A stretch of 64,000 nucleotides of DNA from JAFDZV01 sp035549015 (GTDB taxonomy: Bacteria > Bacteroidota > Ignavibacteria > OLB7): positions 21,299 through 85,298 of the forward strand of contig DASZRW010000147.1 in NCBI GenBank assembly GCA_035549015.1, given 5' to 3'. This document shows positions 16,250-28,177 of the stretch, one piece after another. Position 1 is the stretch's first letter. Every line of letters starts with the position of its first letter. A model generated the notes under the pieces. That model was not told the DNA's origin, did no database searches, and saw only the letters and a program-made list of their open reading frames with translations. The position numbers were made by a program, and so were the translations under genes.

Positions 16250-18997
16250 CTACCGCACGATCACGAGCGGCATGGACGTAGAGCTTCCTCCGAGCACCAG
16301 GCGCACGGTATAGCGTCCGCTCGGATAGGAGCGCGTGTCGACGTTCAACGTGTTGCCTCCCCCCTCACGCTCGCCGTCGTACAGGACATCGACAAGGCGG
16401 CCCACTTCGTCGTACAGGGCGATCTTCACGGCTCCGCTCTTGCGCAGCTCGTACCGAACATCCGCACGGTCCGTGGCGGGGTTCGGCGATACCATGAGGA
16501 TGCTGCCGAGCGCGTTCGCGTTGTCGTGATCCACTCCCTGATTCTGGAGCTGCGGGTAGGAGATGGTAATCTGCTGGCTCACGGAGCAGCCGGAGGCATC
16601 GGTCACCGAAACCGTGTAGACGCCCGGCACCAGACCGCTGATACGGGGCGACGTGGAACCGTTGCTCCACTGATACTGGAACGGCGGCATCATGCCGGTG
16701 GCCTCTGCGTCCGCGCTTCCATCCGCCGCATCGGCGCTCGAGGCGTCGTGCGATGTCACGAAGACGTTCAGCATCGCCATCTCGTCGCTCACCCGGATAC
16801 GGCCGGTCACCGAGCAGCCGGCGCCGTCGGTCACCACCACGGAGTAATTCCCCTCGGCGGCATTCTTCACCGACGTTCCGGTTTCCCCGCCGAGCATTTC
16901 GCCATCCTTGTACCACTGATAGGTATACGGACTCTTGCCACCGGTAACGCCCACTCTGGTTGCGCCGTTGCTCCGGCCGCAGCTGGAGATGGTGGCATCC
17001 ATATCCACGGCGAGCGTGGAGCTGCTCTTCACCGTGATATCGCGGGTCTCCACAATGCCGGCATCGTCACGGACATACACGGTATAGGTGCCGGCCGCGA
17101 GATCGCCGACATCGCGGGTGCTGGCGCCGGTGCTCCACCAGTATGTATAGTTGGCATCCGGATTCTTCATCGCGAGCGAGATCCGGCCGTCGGCAGCCTC
17201 CGGGCAGGTGGTTGAACCCACGGACACGGATTCGATCAACGGATCGCCGTTGGTTGCATCCAGCTTCACGGCCCGGAGATCGTACGTGAGTCCGCCGATC
17301 ATGATCTCCTTGTCGTCTTCACCATCGGCCTGGGCCGGGATCGTCTCGTACTGCGTCACCACCACGGAAAGGACGTCGCCGTACTTCACATCCGGCTTTC
17401 CGCCTGCATTGTTGTTCTCCAGGTTTGCCTGCACGGCCGGCGTGTAGAGCGCCCCCTGCTTCATCCTGATGTTCTCCAGCGTTGCCGCGGGGCCGGTGAT
17501 CACAACCTGCGTTCCCTCCGCGTTGTCAACGCCCTGCCCCGCACGTCCGCCGGCCACCCATGCATCGTGCAGTTCCTGGCCAAGATCAACAGTGAAGCGA
17601 AGCGCGGGATTGTTCGGGAGATCGAAGCGAAGCTTGCCGGCCGTGGCGCGCTTGTCCGTCAGCGCGAAGAAGAACTTGTCCCAGTTCTTGACCGGACCCA
17701 CGATGTTGTTCGGGTCCAGATCGTACACCATCACATTGCGCCATGCGATGTTGTTGTTGTTCTGGGTGTTCGCATAGACGCTGCTTCCCTCGGGGTAGGT
17801 CATCGGATCCACGGCAGACTCCAGCCGCGCGAGCAGGCAGAAGTGGTGCGGATCGCTTGGATAGAGCGCGGGATTCGGCACCGTCCATCCAACCTGCGCA
17901 ACCCACTGCGCGCCCGGAGCGAGCGTCGGCACCGAGATCGGAGCCACGGTTATCTCATCGCCATGCGGCGGGATGAACGGCGGCGTGTTGGTCCAGTCGC
18001 CCGGCCACGTCCATACACCGGAGGATGCCTTGCTCCAGTAGACGCGCAGATGCACCTCTCCGGCGTTCACCGTCTGGCAGCCGAGGTTCCGGATGCGCAC
18101 ATAGACATAGTTCTGGCCGATCGTCTTGTACTCCGGATTCTGGTGGCGGTTCGCATCATCCTCGTGCTGGTACCTGCCGCCAACGATCGGGTCCGCATTC
18201 TGGCGCACCCAGATGTCCGGGCTCTGCCACATCACTCCGCTCGGCTCCGTCGTGTTGGGCTCGTCGCCAACGTCGGCGGGGTTATCCTTCATGTAGAGAT
18301 CCTTCACCTTCGCACTCTGGCACACGCACTGATAGTATCGATAGTGATCGTCGATGTAGCCGTGCCAGAGGAAGAAGAGCGCAGCGGCCGGAGAGTCGAA
18401 CGTGGACATCACGCCGCCGACGTCCGGATGTACCGGGTTGTGCTGGTTCTCGAGCGCAAGGGCGAAGTTGTCGATCGCAGTGGCCGGATACGGAATGCCG
18501 GTGCACTGGTCCGGACGCGTGGAGGCGGGATACGCCGCGCAGACGCCGGGTACGATGAACGGCCCGAAGTTGAAGTTGCCGAAGCCGGAAATGTTCTGGT
18601 TCACGAGCGGCGGATAGCCGGTGAGCACGGAGTTGCCGAAGCCGGCAAGACCGTTGAAGAAGGCATTCGGTATGCCCGCCGGATTGTTCGGATCCCACTT
18701 CGGGAGCGGAACGTACTTGGTGCCGTTCGTCTGCGTCATCAGCCATGCCTCCAACTGGCCGATATACCCGCGATGCCAGCTCAGGAAGAATTCGTTGTAG
18801 CAATGGATGCCGGCCGTGTAATGCTGCGCAACAACGGAGGCATTGATCCAGCCCATCATCAACTGCCGCAGCTCGAGCTGGTCCGCGGCTGAAAGCGTGC
18901 TGATGTCGCGACGGCGATACTGTGCATGCACAACCAGCGTGTCGCCGGCGAGAATGCAGAGCGCAAGGAGAAGTACAAGCAGTCTGGTTCGTCTCAT
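16250..18997 (-). CDS. secreted tyrosinase with SprB-like repeats and T9SS sorting domain
   Basis: 915 aa from ATG 18997, the first start giving a clean signal peptide (MRRTRLLVLLLALCILAG). A tyrosinase/copper type-3 domain follows: copper-A histidines about 59, 65 and 75 (HCYNEFFLSWHRGYI), copper-B in HNPVHPDVGG and FFLWHGYIDDHYRYY. The type-3 copper fold oxidises phenols to quinones. Next comes a beta-sandwich (CARDB-like) region, then two or three SprB/PKD-like repeats (YTYWWSTGASTRDVGDLAAG; FQYQWSNGSTSPRISGLVPG). The end is a typical type IX secretion signal domain (SPNPATDRADVRYEL...SYPSGRYTVRL). It is therefore likely exported by T9SS and cell-surface bound. Confidence 0.85.
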   Translation of the reverse strand: MRRTRLLVLLLALCILAGDTLVVHAQYRRRDISTLSAADQLELRQLMMGWINASVVAQHYTAGIHCYNEFFLSWHRGYIGQLEAWLMTQTNGTKYVPLPKWDPNNPAGIPNAFFNGLAGFGNSVLTGYPPLVNQNISGFGNFNFGPFIVPGVCAAYPASTRPDQCTGIPYPATAIDNFALALENQHNPVHPDVGGVMSTFDSPAAALFFLWHGYIDDHYRYYQCVCQSAKVKDLYMKDNPADVGDEPNTTEPSGVMWQSPDIWVRQNADPIVGGRYQHEDDANRHQNPEYKTIGQNYVYVRIRNLGCQTVNAGEVHLRVYWSKASSGVWTWPGDWTNTPPFIPPHGDEITVAPISVPTLAPGAQWVAQVGWTVPNPALYPSDPHHFCLLARLESAVDPMTYPEGSSVYANTQNNNNIAWRNVMVYDLDPNNIVGPVKNWDKFFFALTDKRATAGKLRFDLPNNPALRFTVDLGQELHDAWVAGGRAGQGVDNAEGTQVVITGPAATLENIRMKQGALYTPAVQANLENNNAGGKPDVKYGDVLSVVVTQYETIPAQADGEDDKEIMIGGLTYDLRAVKLDATNGDPLIESVSVGSTTCPEAADGRISLAMKNPDANYTYWWSTGASTRDVGDLAAGTYTVYVRDDAGIVETRDITVKSSSTLAVDMDATISSCGRSNGATRVGVTGGKSPYTYQWYKDGEMLGGETGTSVKNAAEGNYSVVVTDGAGCSVTGRIRVSDEMAMLNVFVTSHDASSADAADGSADAEATGMMPPFQYQWSNGSTSPRISGLVPGVYTVSVTDASGCSVSQQITISYPQLQNQGVDHDNANALGSILMVSPNPATDRADVRYELRKSGAVKIALYDEVGRLVDVLYDGEREGGGNTLNVDTRSYPSGRYTVRLVLGGSSTSMPLVIVR

Positions 18998-19283
18998 GTG
19001 GGGTCTTCCTTCAACGTCTAGATATTGCGATGGACTACCGATGCGGGAGCATCGGATGACTTTGCGGAGGAAAGGGACCATCGTTGCTGCAACACTACTC
19101 CGAATCCGGACATCGCACGAGTACACGAAGATGTACCCCCTCCACGCTACCGGCGCGGCATCGCCCGGGCGCGGCCCCCTGAACGTTTGTGGCCGTTGCT
19201 TCACCGGGCGCCTGCATTGAACCCGCCATGGCGAGCGCACCACGACCGTGCAACAATCCGGTTCCGGGACCGTTCACGCCGCA
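18998..19283. promoter_or_regulatory. divergent promoter region
   Basis: 286 bp between the leftward tyrosinase and the rightward aspartic-protease-like gene. No promoter element could be placed with confidence. Confidence 0.35.
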
Positions 19284-20360
19284 ATGAAACGCACGTTCAT
19301 CTGGCTCTCCGTTCTCACCGGCACGGCACTGCTGCTCTACGGAGGCACATGGTTCTATTACAGCCGGCAGGAGGTGTATCGCGAATCGTTTTCGGCATCG
19401 ATAGTTCCGCAAGCCATCACCAATGAAATCGAGTGGATCCCGGTAACGTGGATCCGGGACTCGATCTCGGATCGCTCCGCGATGTTCCTCCCGATTCGCA
19501 TCGACACCATCACCAAGCCGTTCTTCGCACAGTTCGACCTCGGCACACCGGTAACGGACTTCATGGACATCACGCAGCGGTTCGCCTGCCTGAAGAAGCA
19601 CCTCTGCACGCTGGACCACATGCTGCGCTATCAGAGCAGGCCGGAGGGGCTGGCCGGCATCACGATCGGCATCGGGTACGGCAGCCGCACGCGGTACGTT
19701 GCCCGCCACATCCCGATCTACGACCGGATTCAGATGGATTCGCTGGAGGAGAACGACACGATGTACACCACGAAGGTTGGGAACATCGGCTATGACTTCA
19801 TCGATGGGCGGATACTGGTGATGGATTTCGCGCACTCACGGATCGCGGTAACGGACACGCTGCGCGGCGAGCTCGCGGCACGGGTGCGATATATCGGCGG
19901 AGCGCTGGTTCATCAGTTCCCGATCTACCTCCCGATCACCATCAACGGATCGGAACGGCTGATCAAGTACGACAACGGCTCCTCCGCCTTCACACTCCTC
20001 CTGCCGCGGCAGCAGTGGGAAGGCTGGCGCCAGGCCGGCGGCCGCGTGGACACCTTCCCCGGCAGCGCCTGGGGAAGGCCGATGGAACTGCTCCGGAGCA
20101 ATTCCGGCGTCAGGATAGCGATGCTTGGCCGCGACCGTACGATGCTGCCGATCTGGACCTCCACCGCCGACGAGCCGGAGGGCGGCAGCTTCCTGCGTTC
20201 GGTAAAGGCCTGGACCGACGGGCTCTTCGCGAACGTCTATCCGGGATGGATGGGGAACGAGTATTTCCGAAACGACGTGCTGGTGTTCGATGCCCGGCAC
20301 AACAGGCTGGGAGTGATTGAACCGGGCCATGCCGATTCCTCGGGGCACGGGCCGCCGTGA
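19284..20360 (+). CDS. membrane-anchored aspartic-protease-like protein
   Basis: 358 aa from ATG 19284. The N-terminus has a single hydrophobic segment (FIWLSVLTGTALLLYGGTWF), a signal anchor. Two motifs resemble the paired active-site loops of pepsin-like proteases: FFAQFDLGTPVTDFM and IKYDNGSSAFTLLLP (D-x-G-T/S). The segment IGYDFIDGRILVMDFAHSRI resembles the flap-following strand typical of retropepsin-like 'G-x-D-F-L-x-G..V.iDF' stretches. The canonical D-T/S-G is altered to D-L-G and D-N-G, so catalytic activity is doubtful. The family assignment is inferred. Confidence 0.55.
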   Translation: MKRTFIWLSVLTGTALLLYGGTWFYYSRQEVYRESFSASIVPQAITNEIEWIPVTWIRDSISDRSAMFLPIRIDTITKPFFAQFDLGTPVTDFMDITQRFACLKKHLCTLDHMLRYQSRPEGLAGITIGIGYGSRTRYVARHIPIYDRIQMDSLEENDTMYTTKVGNIGYDFIDGRILVMDFAHSRIAVTDTLRGELAARVRYIGGALVHQFPIYLPITINGSERLIKYDNGSSAFTLLLPRQQWEGWRQAGGRVDTFPGSAWGRPMELLRSNSGVRIAMLGRDRTMLPIWTSTADEPEGGSFLRSVKAWTDGLFANVYPGWMGNEYFRNDVLVFDARHNRLGVIEPGHADSSGHGPP

Positions 20361-20525
20361 GGACGATCCCGCGCCCGGCATGGAAGTATCGCATCACGAT
20401 ACGATGCTTGCCGGAGGAAACGTCCGTGCGAGATATCCGCGCCCAGGATGCCGGCGGCTTCGTAGCAGCAGCCGCGCGGCCCGTTCGGAGACGGCGCTCA
20501 GGCAACCGTGCTCACCGAACGGCAC

Positions 20526-21719
20526 TCATGCGGCTGCGCTCTTCTCCGCCACGGGAAAATATTTCCACAACGTATCCATGGCCCACTGCGCCTCCGGCCC
20601 GGGCATGCTGAAATCGTACCAGAGCGGATGCGATTTGTCGGCTTCACGGCCGGCAAAGTCCAGGGTTCCGCCCTCCATTCTGCACATGGCGATCAGATCA
20701 TCGTGTGAGTGATCGATCGCAGGACTCCCCTCGATGTCCGCCAGGATATTCAGGGCCGCCACATGGGCCATCTGCTCGCTGAGATATCCCGTCTTCGAGA
20801 CACCGCACGGCACGGGCGTAGAGACCAGCTGCCGAATGTTCACCGCGGCGCCGGCAGCATAGACATTGTGATGACGCGGATGCCGGTAGCGGCCGTCCAC
20901 GTCGATCAGCCCCAGATCCCCCGCAAGCCCGCTGGTATTCCGCACGGCATCCACACCGATATACCGCGGCATGATCATCGTGAGCCGGGAACGCAGGCGC
21001 TCGCCGGTTCCAAGCACAACTGCATCCGGCTCGACCGCACGGATGGAGGTGCTGAAGCTGGCATCGATATGATAATGCTCCAGCATCCAGCGGCACATCT
21101 TCTCGGTATTGTGGAATCCGCCGATTCCGAAATGCGCCGGCGACGGCTCCGCCGTAACGAACGCGAGCGGCACGACTCCCGAAAGGCCACGCTTCATCAG
21201 ATTGCGCCGCATGTTGAACAGGAATTCGTACGCGGCGCCATAGCATGCGGACTCCTGCGCCACGCCGACAACCACGGGCCCCGGATCGGTCAGGAACTGC
21301 TGCCATGCATCGCGCGTCCGCGTCGCCGCACAGATCCCGAGGATCGTGTTGCCATGCTCGCGAAATCCCGCAATGTAATCGCAGTCCGCCAGTGCCCCGG
21401 TGGTTATCAGAACGTAGTCGTAGGCGATGGGGTCGGTCGTGCGCGTGAATATCTTCTGTGCGTCCAAATCCAGATGCGTTATATCCGCCTCGATGAAGCG
21501 GATTGAATGGTGCGCATAGCTGGACCGCACATCAAACATGATATCCTCCTCGTTGCACCCTCCGAATGGGAATCCGGCCAACGACGGAAGGAACAGGAAG
21601 CTGTGCGTGTTCGCCACCACGATGACATCGTGGCTTCCGGCAACCAGTGTGCTCAGCTCAATGGCAGCAGTATACCCGGCAACGTTCGTGCCAAGGATGA
21701 CGATTCGTCTTCGTTCCAT
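20526..21719 (-). CDS. sulfide:quinone oxidoreductase-like flavoprotein
   Basis: 397 aa. It begins with a Rossmann FAD site (RIVILGTNVAGYTAAIEL) and has a second dinucleotide region near GPVVVGVAQESACYGAAYEF. The three cysteines expected in SQR fit well: Cys130, Cys159 (SACYGAAYEF) and Cys346. The quinone-side motif VPCGVSKTGYLSE resembles the SQR VPTG-x-PKTGY. SQR passes electrons from sulfide to the membrane quinone pool and may detoxify sulfide. The gene lies 151 bp after kdpE on the same strand. Substrate range within the SQR/NDH-2-like family is inferred. Confidence 0.75.
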   Translation of the reverse strand: MERRRIVILGTNVAGYTAAIELSTLVAGSHDVIVVANTHSFLFLPSLAGFPFGGCNEEDIMFDVRSSYAHHSIRFIEADITHLDLDAQKIFTRTTDPIAYDYVLITTGALADCDYIAGFREHGNTILGICAATRTRDAWQQFLTDPGPVVVGVAQESACYGAAYEFLFNMRRNLMKRGLSGVVPLAFVTAEPSPAHFGIGGFHNTEKMCRWMLEHYHIDASFSTSIRAVEPDAVVLGTGERLRSRLTMIMPRYIGVDAVRNTSGLAGDLGLIDVDGRYRHPRHHNVYAAGAAVNIRQLVSTPVPCGVSKTGYLSEQMAHVAALNILADIEGSPAIDHSHDDLIAMCRMEGGTLDFAGREADKSHPLWYDFSMPGPEAQWAMDTLWKYFPVAEKSAAA

Positions 21720-21870
21720 GGACGTAGAACATCTTGCAGAATCAGGCGCGCGGATGCGCTGTGCGCTCCGTCTGTTCGTGGCGGGATGTGGACCTCCGCC
21801 GGATCAGGGCTCTTTTCTCAGGGACGGTGGGAATATATCACCTGAAAATGATCTCAACATGATCCCGATG

Positions 21871-22590
21871 CTATCCGGCTTCTTCGGAAGTCAGTTCTTC
21901 CCCCTCAACCATGCGGTATCCAACTCCCGGCTCCGTGGTGATATAGCGCGGCCGGGCAGCGTCGGGCTCGATTTTCTTGCGAAGAGTGCCGATATGCACG
22001 CGGAGATAGTGGGTTTCACCGGCATACATCGGCCCCCACACCTCGCGCAGAAGATGTTGATGGGTGAGAACCTTGCCGGCATGTATTACCAATTGCCGAA
22101 GCAGTTCGTACTCCTTCGGCGCAAGCTTTACCTCGACTCCGTTCATCGTCACCAGCCTCCGGGCAAGGTCAACCGTCAGGCTGCCGGCATGGTACACCGG
22201 CTCCTCCGTCTGGGCCCGCAGATGATGCCGGAGCGCCGCCCGGACGCGCGCGAGCAGTTCGCCGATATTGAACGGCTTGGTGACGTAGTCGTCCGCCCCC
22301 TCGTCCAGAGCCCTGATCTTGTCCTCCTCGCGGCCCCGAACGGAGAGAACGATCACCGGCATGGATGACCATTCGCGCAGCCGGCGCAGCACGTCGATGC
22401 CGTCGATATCGGGCAGCCCGAGGTCCAGAATAACGAGGTGGGGATGTTCGGTGGCGGCCTTCATCAGCGCATCGGCGCCGGTGCCGGCCTCCACCACGCG
22501 ATAGGAGTGGCCGGCCAGCGCGGCCCGAAGGAAACGCCGGATCTGGGGCTCGTCATCCACGACGAGGACGCGAAGGGGTTGTTCATTCAT
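21871..22590 (-). CDS. kdpE: KdpE response regulator
   Basis: 239 aa. Receiver domain: acidic pocket DDE at 12-14, phosphorylated Asp56 (VILDLGLPDIDG), and Lys105 (DYVTKPFN). The second half is an OmpR-type winged helix (LAPKEYELLRQLVIHAGKV, VHIGTLRKKIEP). It activates kdpFABC under potassium limitation or osmotic stress. Its start overlaps the kdpD end by 8 bp, indicating coupled translation. Confidence 0.95.
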   Translation of the reverse strand: MNEQPLRVLVVDDEPQIRRFLRAALAGHSYRVVEAGTGADALMKAATEHPHLVILDLGLPDIDGIDVLRRLREWSSMPVIVLSVRGREEDKIRALDEGADDYVTKPFNIGELLARVRAALRHHLRAQTEEPVYHAGSLTVDLARRLVTMNGVEVKLAPKEYELLRQLVIHAGKVLTHQHLLREVWGPMYAGETHYLRVHIGTLRKKIEPDAARPRYITTEPGVGYRMVEGEELTSEEAG

Positions 22591-25327
22591 TCAGAGGCCC
22601 CTGAATCCGATCCACGGAGGGTTCCTGTTCGATTGGGAGTTCCACGATGAAGACGCTCCCGGGAGCGTCACCTCCGCTGCGGACCGCCGCGGGAACGGGG
22701 CTCACGGCCCGAATGCGCCCGCCATGTTCCTCGATGATGCCGCGGCAGATGGAGAGGCCGAGACCGGTGCCGGCCGCCTGGCGGTCGCCGCGCTCCACCC
22801 GGTAGAACTTGTCGAAGATCCGCTCAAGATCACCAACGGGGATGCCGCCCCCCTCATCCTGAATCGTTACGGTCACCACATCCCCTTGCCGGCCCGCACC
22901 CACATGAATCGTCGAGCCCCGGGGGGAGTACTTCGCCGCGTTCTCCAGGAGGTTCACGAATACCTGCTCCATCATGACGAAGTCCAGACGAATCATCGGC
23001 AGTCCGGGTTCGATCTCCAGGTGCACCAGATGTTCCGCCGTCTGCCGTGCGGTGCCCGCAAGCGCCGTGCCAATCACGTCCGATATCTCCGCCCATTCGC
23101 GATTCAGCTTCAGCGCACCCGATTCCAGCCGCGTCGTATCCAGCAGATTGCCGACGAAGCGATTCAGCCGCTCCGCCTCCTCCTGAATCGTCAGCAGCAG
23201 CTCGCGCTGTGTGGCGTCATCGAACGCTGCTCCATGCTCGGTAAGGCTGGTGGCGGATCCGAGAATGGCAGCCAGCGGCGTACGCAGATCGTGCGAGATG
23301 GAGGAGAGAAGGATGGAGTGCAGCCGCTCCCGTTCCCCCGCAAGCCGCGTCTCCTCGATCCGGCCGGCGAGCATCGCGCGCTCGATGGCAACGGCAACCT
23401 GGTCCGCCATGGACTCCAGCAGCCGGCGTCGATCCGGCAGGAGCACGCTCTCGGCACCCGGGAACCGGATGGCGAGCACGCCCAGCACCACCGTGGCGGC
23501 CCGGAGCGGAATATACAGCCACGCCTCGCCCGGCAGCGTCGCGGCGCCGTGGCCGGCCATCTGGCGATTGCGCCATGCCCACGTTGCGGTGCCGCGCTCG
23601 CGATCCTCGAGAATGGTCTCCGGCGGCCACGCGCGCATCTGCAGAAGGCGATCCGCATCCGGAAGCAGCACCACGACCTGAGCATCCAGCGTGCGGCCGA
23701 TCTGATGGCATACCGCGCTCAGAACGCTCTCCAGGTCGGATGCTGCGGCCATCGCACGGCTCAATTCGTAGAGCGCCGCAGTACGCGCCTCCCGTTCGCG
23801 CACCGCCACCGCCTGATCGCGGATCCGCCCGGTGAGATTGCTCGTGAGCACGGCCGCCACCAGGAAGATCACCAGCGCGAGCACGTCCTGCGGGCTTGCG
23901 ATGGTGAAGGTGTAGACCGGGTCGACGAAAAAGAAATCGTACACGAGCAGACTCAGAAGCGCTGCGGCGATGGAGGCGCGCAATCCCCAGAGCACCGCGC
24001 TCGTGAGCACGGCAAGGAGGAAGATCATCGAGAGATTCGGCAGCGCCACCAGCCGGTGGAGCAGCGCCGCAACCAGGGCGGCCGCCCCTACGGTGAGGGC
24101 CCCCCAGAGATAGACGTTGTATGCCGGACGCGCCGGCAATTGCGCGGCAACCGGCGCCTCCGGTTCCTCGTCCGCATGGATCACATGGATATCGATGTCG
24201 TCGCTGGTGCGGATCAACTGCTTCACGATCGATCCGCGCAGCACCTCGAACCACCACGGCCGCCTGGACTTGCCGATCACGATCTCCGTGGCGTTCTGCG
24301 AACGTGCGAACCGTATCAGCTCCGCCGGCACGTCCTCTCCCGGAACCGTGGCCGCCTCGCCGCCAAGCTCCTCCGCAAGACGAAGCGTGGCGGCAACGCG
24401 CTCGCGATCGGCATCGTTCAGGCGGTGATGGCGCGATGTCTCCACGTACACGGCGATCCACTGTGCGCGGCGCCGTTCGGCGCGGCGGCAGGTTGCCCGC
24501 ACAAGCCGCGCGGAGAACGGGCTCGGGCCAACGCTCACCACCATCCGCTCCGTGGCAGGCCACGGCCCGGGGATCGCATGCGCCTGCATGTAGTTCTGCA
24601 TCTCGTCGTCCACGCGCTCCGCGGTAAGGCGCAGCGCCAGTTGGCGCAATGCATTCAGATTGCCCGGACGGAAGAAGTTCGCCAGCGCACGCTGAGCCAG
24701 ATGCGGAACGTACACCTTCCCGTCGCGCAGGCGCTCCAGCAGCTCGTCCACGGAGATATCCACCACCTCCACCTCGTCCGCACGCTCGATGATCCTGTCC
24801 GGCACGGTCTCGCGCACCTGCACGCCGGTGATCTGCGCCACGGCGTCGTTCATGCTCTCAACGTGCTGGATGTTGAGCGTGGTGAACACGTCGATGCCGG
24901 CGGCGAGAATCTCCTCCACATCATTGTAGCGCTTGGCGTGGCGGCTTCCGGGAGCGTTGGTGTGCGCGAGCTCGTCCACCAGCACCAGAGCGGGCCGGCG
25001 GGCGAGGATGGCATCGAGATCCATCTCCTCCAGTACACGCCCCTGATACTCTACGCGGCGGCGCGGGATGATCTCCAGCCCCAGCAGCAGTTCGGCCGTC
25101 TCCGTGCGGCCGTGCGACTCCACGATGCCGACCACCACATCTCCCCCCACGATCGCGCGGGCACGCGCCCCCTCCAGCATCGTGAACGTCTTCCCCACGC
25201 CGGGCGCCGCGCCGAGGAAGATCTTCAGACGCCCATGGCCATGGCCGTGCCCATCCTCCTGCCGGGCCCTTGCAAGAAGGGCGTCGGGCGAGGGGCGCTC
25301 ATATGTTCTCACCGGTTGATTCGCCAT
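22583..25327 (-). CDS. kdpD: KdpD sensor histidine kinase
   Basis: 914 aa from ATG 25327, the start that gives the usual RTYERPSPDALLARA opening. Order: KdpD N-terminal domain with P-loop GAAPGVGKT (39-47) and the DELAHTNAPGSRH motif, a UspA-like domain (TEIVIGKSRRPWW), a four-helix membrane segment, a GAF domain, a HisKA domain with phosphorylated His near 679 (SSISHDLRTPLAAILGSA), and an HATPase with DEGGGIPVGDLERIFDKFYR. A histidine-rich stretch (GHGHGHGR) precedes the P-loop, unusual but not disruptive. It senses K+ and osmotic status and phosphorylates KdpE. Confidence 0.96.
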   Translation of the reverse strand: MANQPVRTYERPSPDALLARARQEDGHGHGHGRLKIFLGAAPGVGKTFTMLEGARARAIVGGDVVVGIVESHGRTETAELLLGLEIIPRRRVEYQGRVLEEMDLDAILARRPALVLVDELAHTNAPGSRHAKRYNDVEEILAAGIDVFTTLNIQHVESMNDAVAQITGVQVRETVPDRIIERADEVEVVDISVDELLERLRDGKVYVPHLAQRALANFFRPGNLNALRQLALRLTAERVDDEMQNYMQAHAIPGPWPATERMVVSVGPSPFSARLVRATCRRAERRRAQWIAVYVETSRHHRLNDADRERVAATLRLAEELGGEAATVPGEDVPAELIRFARSQNATEIVIGKSRRPWWFEVLRGSIVKQLIRTSDDIDIHVIHADEEPEAPVAAQLPARPAYNVYLWGALTVGAAALVAALLHRLVALPNLSMIFLLAVLTSAVLWGLRASIAAALLSLLVYDFFFVDPVYTFTIASPQDVLALVIFLVAAVLTSNLTGRIRDQAVAVREREARTAALYELSRAMAAASDLESVLSAVCHQIGRTLDAQVVVLLPDADRLLQMRAWPPETILEDRERGTATWAWRNRQMAGHGAATLPGEAWLYIPLRAATVVLGVLAIRFPGAESVLLPDRRRLLESMADQVAVAIERAMLAGRIEETRLAGERERLHSILLSSISHDLRTPLAAILGSATSLTEHGAAFDDATQRELLLTIQEEAERLNRFVGNLLDTTRLESGALKLNREWAEISDVIGTALAGTARQTAEHLVHLEIEPGLPMIRLDFVMMEQVFVNLLENAAKYSPRGSTIHVGAGRQGDVVTVTIQDEGGGIPVGDLERIFDKFYRVERGDRQAAGTGLGLSICRGIIEEHGGRIRAVSPVPAAVRSGGDAPGSVFIVELPIEQEPSVDRIQGPLNE

Positions 25328-25452
25328 CGCTTTCAGAAGGGGAATGTGATCGCACTGAACAACGCGGCCGGCGTCATGGAAATCCATGCGCCGGCCTGAA
25401 GGCGCCGTCAACGGATCCGCGCAGTGTCAATCTACTGCGAAGCCGAAGCGCC

Positions 25453-26025
25453 TCAATGCCGCGTGTATCGATCGTCCAGCATCATGTTCAACCGGAGCAC
25501 ATTGACGCGCGGTTCGCCGAGCAACCGGAACTGCCGGTCCTCCGTGCATGCGCGAACGGCCGCCCGCACCTTCTCCTCCGGCAGGCCGCGCTCGCGCGCC
25601 ACGCGCGGAACCTGGAACTCCGCGTTCGCCGGCGTGATGTCGGGATCCAGCCCGCTCGCAGACGCGGTCACCATGTCGATCGGCACCGGCCGGCCGGGAT
25701 TCTCGGGCTGATACGCCCGGGTCAGACTGTCGATGCGGGCAATCAGCACCTTGCTCGTCGGCCCCAGGTTGGAGCCGCCGGAGCCAGCGGCATCGTAGCC
25801 GGCGCCGGCTGCCGACGGGCGCGGACGGAAGTAGCCCGGCTTCGTGAAGTTCTGGCCGATCAACTCGGAGCCCACCACCTTCGAGTTGCGCACGATCAGA
25901 CTTCCGTTTGCCCTGCCCGGGAAGAGAAGCTGTGCGATGCCGGTGATCGCAAGGGGATAGAGCAGCCCTGTGATAACCGTCAGGGCAAGTGTCAGAATGA
26001 TTGCGGGTCTCAACTGGGAAAGCAT
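25453..26025 (-). CDS. kdpC: KdpC, potassium-transporting ATPase C chain
   Basis: 190 aa. One N-terminal membrane helix (IILTLALTVITGLLYPLAIT) anchors it, followed by the conserved C-chain core with G-S-x-L-I-G-Q-x-F, YFRPRPSAAGAGYDAAGSGG, and SGLDPDITPANAEFQVPRVA. KdpC assists KdpB in ATP binding. It ends 125 bp before kdpD, suggesting one long transcript with kdpFAB. Confidence 0.95.
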   Translation of the reverse strand: MLSQLRPAIILTLALTVITGLLYPLAITGIAQLLFPGRANGSLIVRNSKVVGSELIGQNFTKPGYFRPRPSAAGAGYDAAGSGGSNLGPTSKVLIARIDSLTRAYQPENPGRPVPIDMVTASASGLDPDITPANAEFQVPRVARERGLPEEKVRAAVRACTEDRQFRLLGEPRVNVLRLNMMLDDRYTRH

Positions 26026-26049
26026 ATCTCACCTTCACTCAACGGTTGC

Positions 26050-28095
<2,046 letters not shown>

Positions 28096-28177
28096 GGCTC
28101 GATGCATGGTTAGTAGTTCGTAGTCAGCGGTCACTGGGGATTTGCTACTGCCCACCCGCAGCTGACCATTGACTATC

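Noticed and set aside
17567..18892. 441-aa plus-strand frame over the tyrosinase
   Set aside because: Antisense to a protein with clear signal peptide, copper sites and sorting domain.
22724..25399. 891-aa open frame on the plus strand opposite kdpD
   Set aside because: Antisense to a certain kdpD gene, Arg/His-rich composition, no motif.
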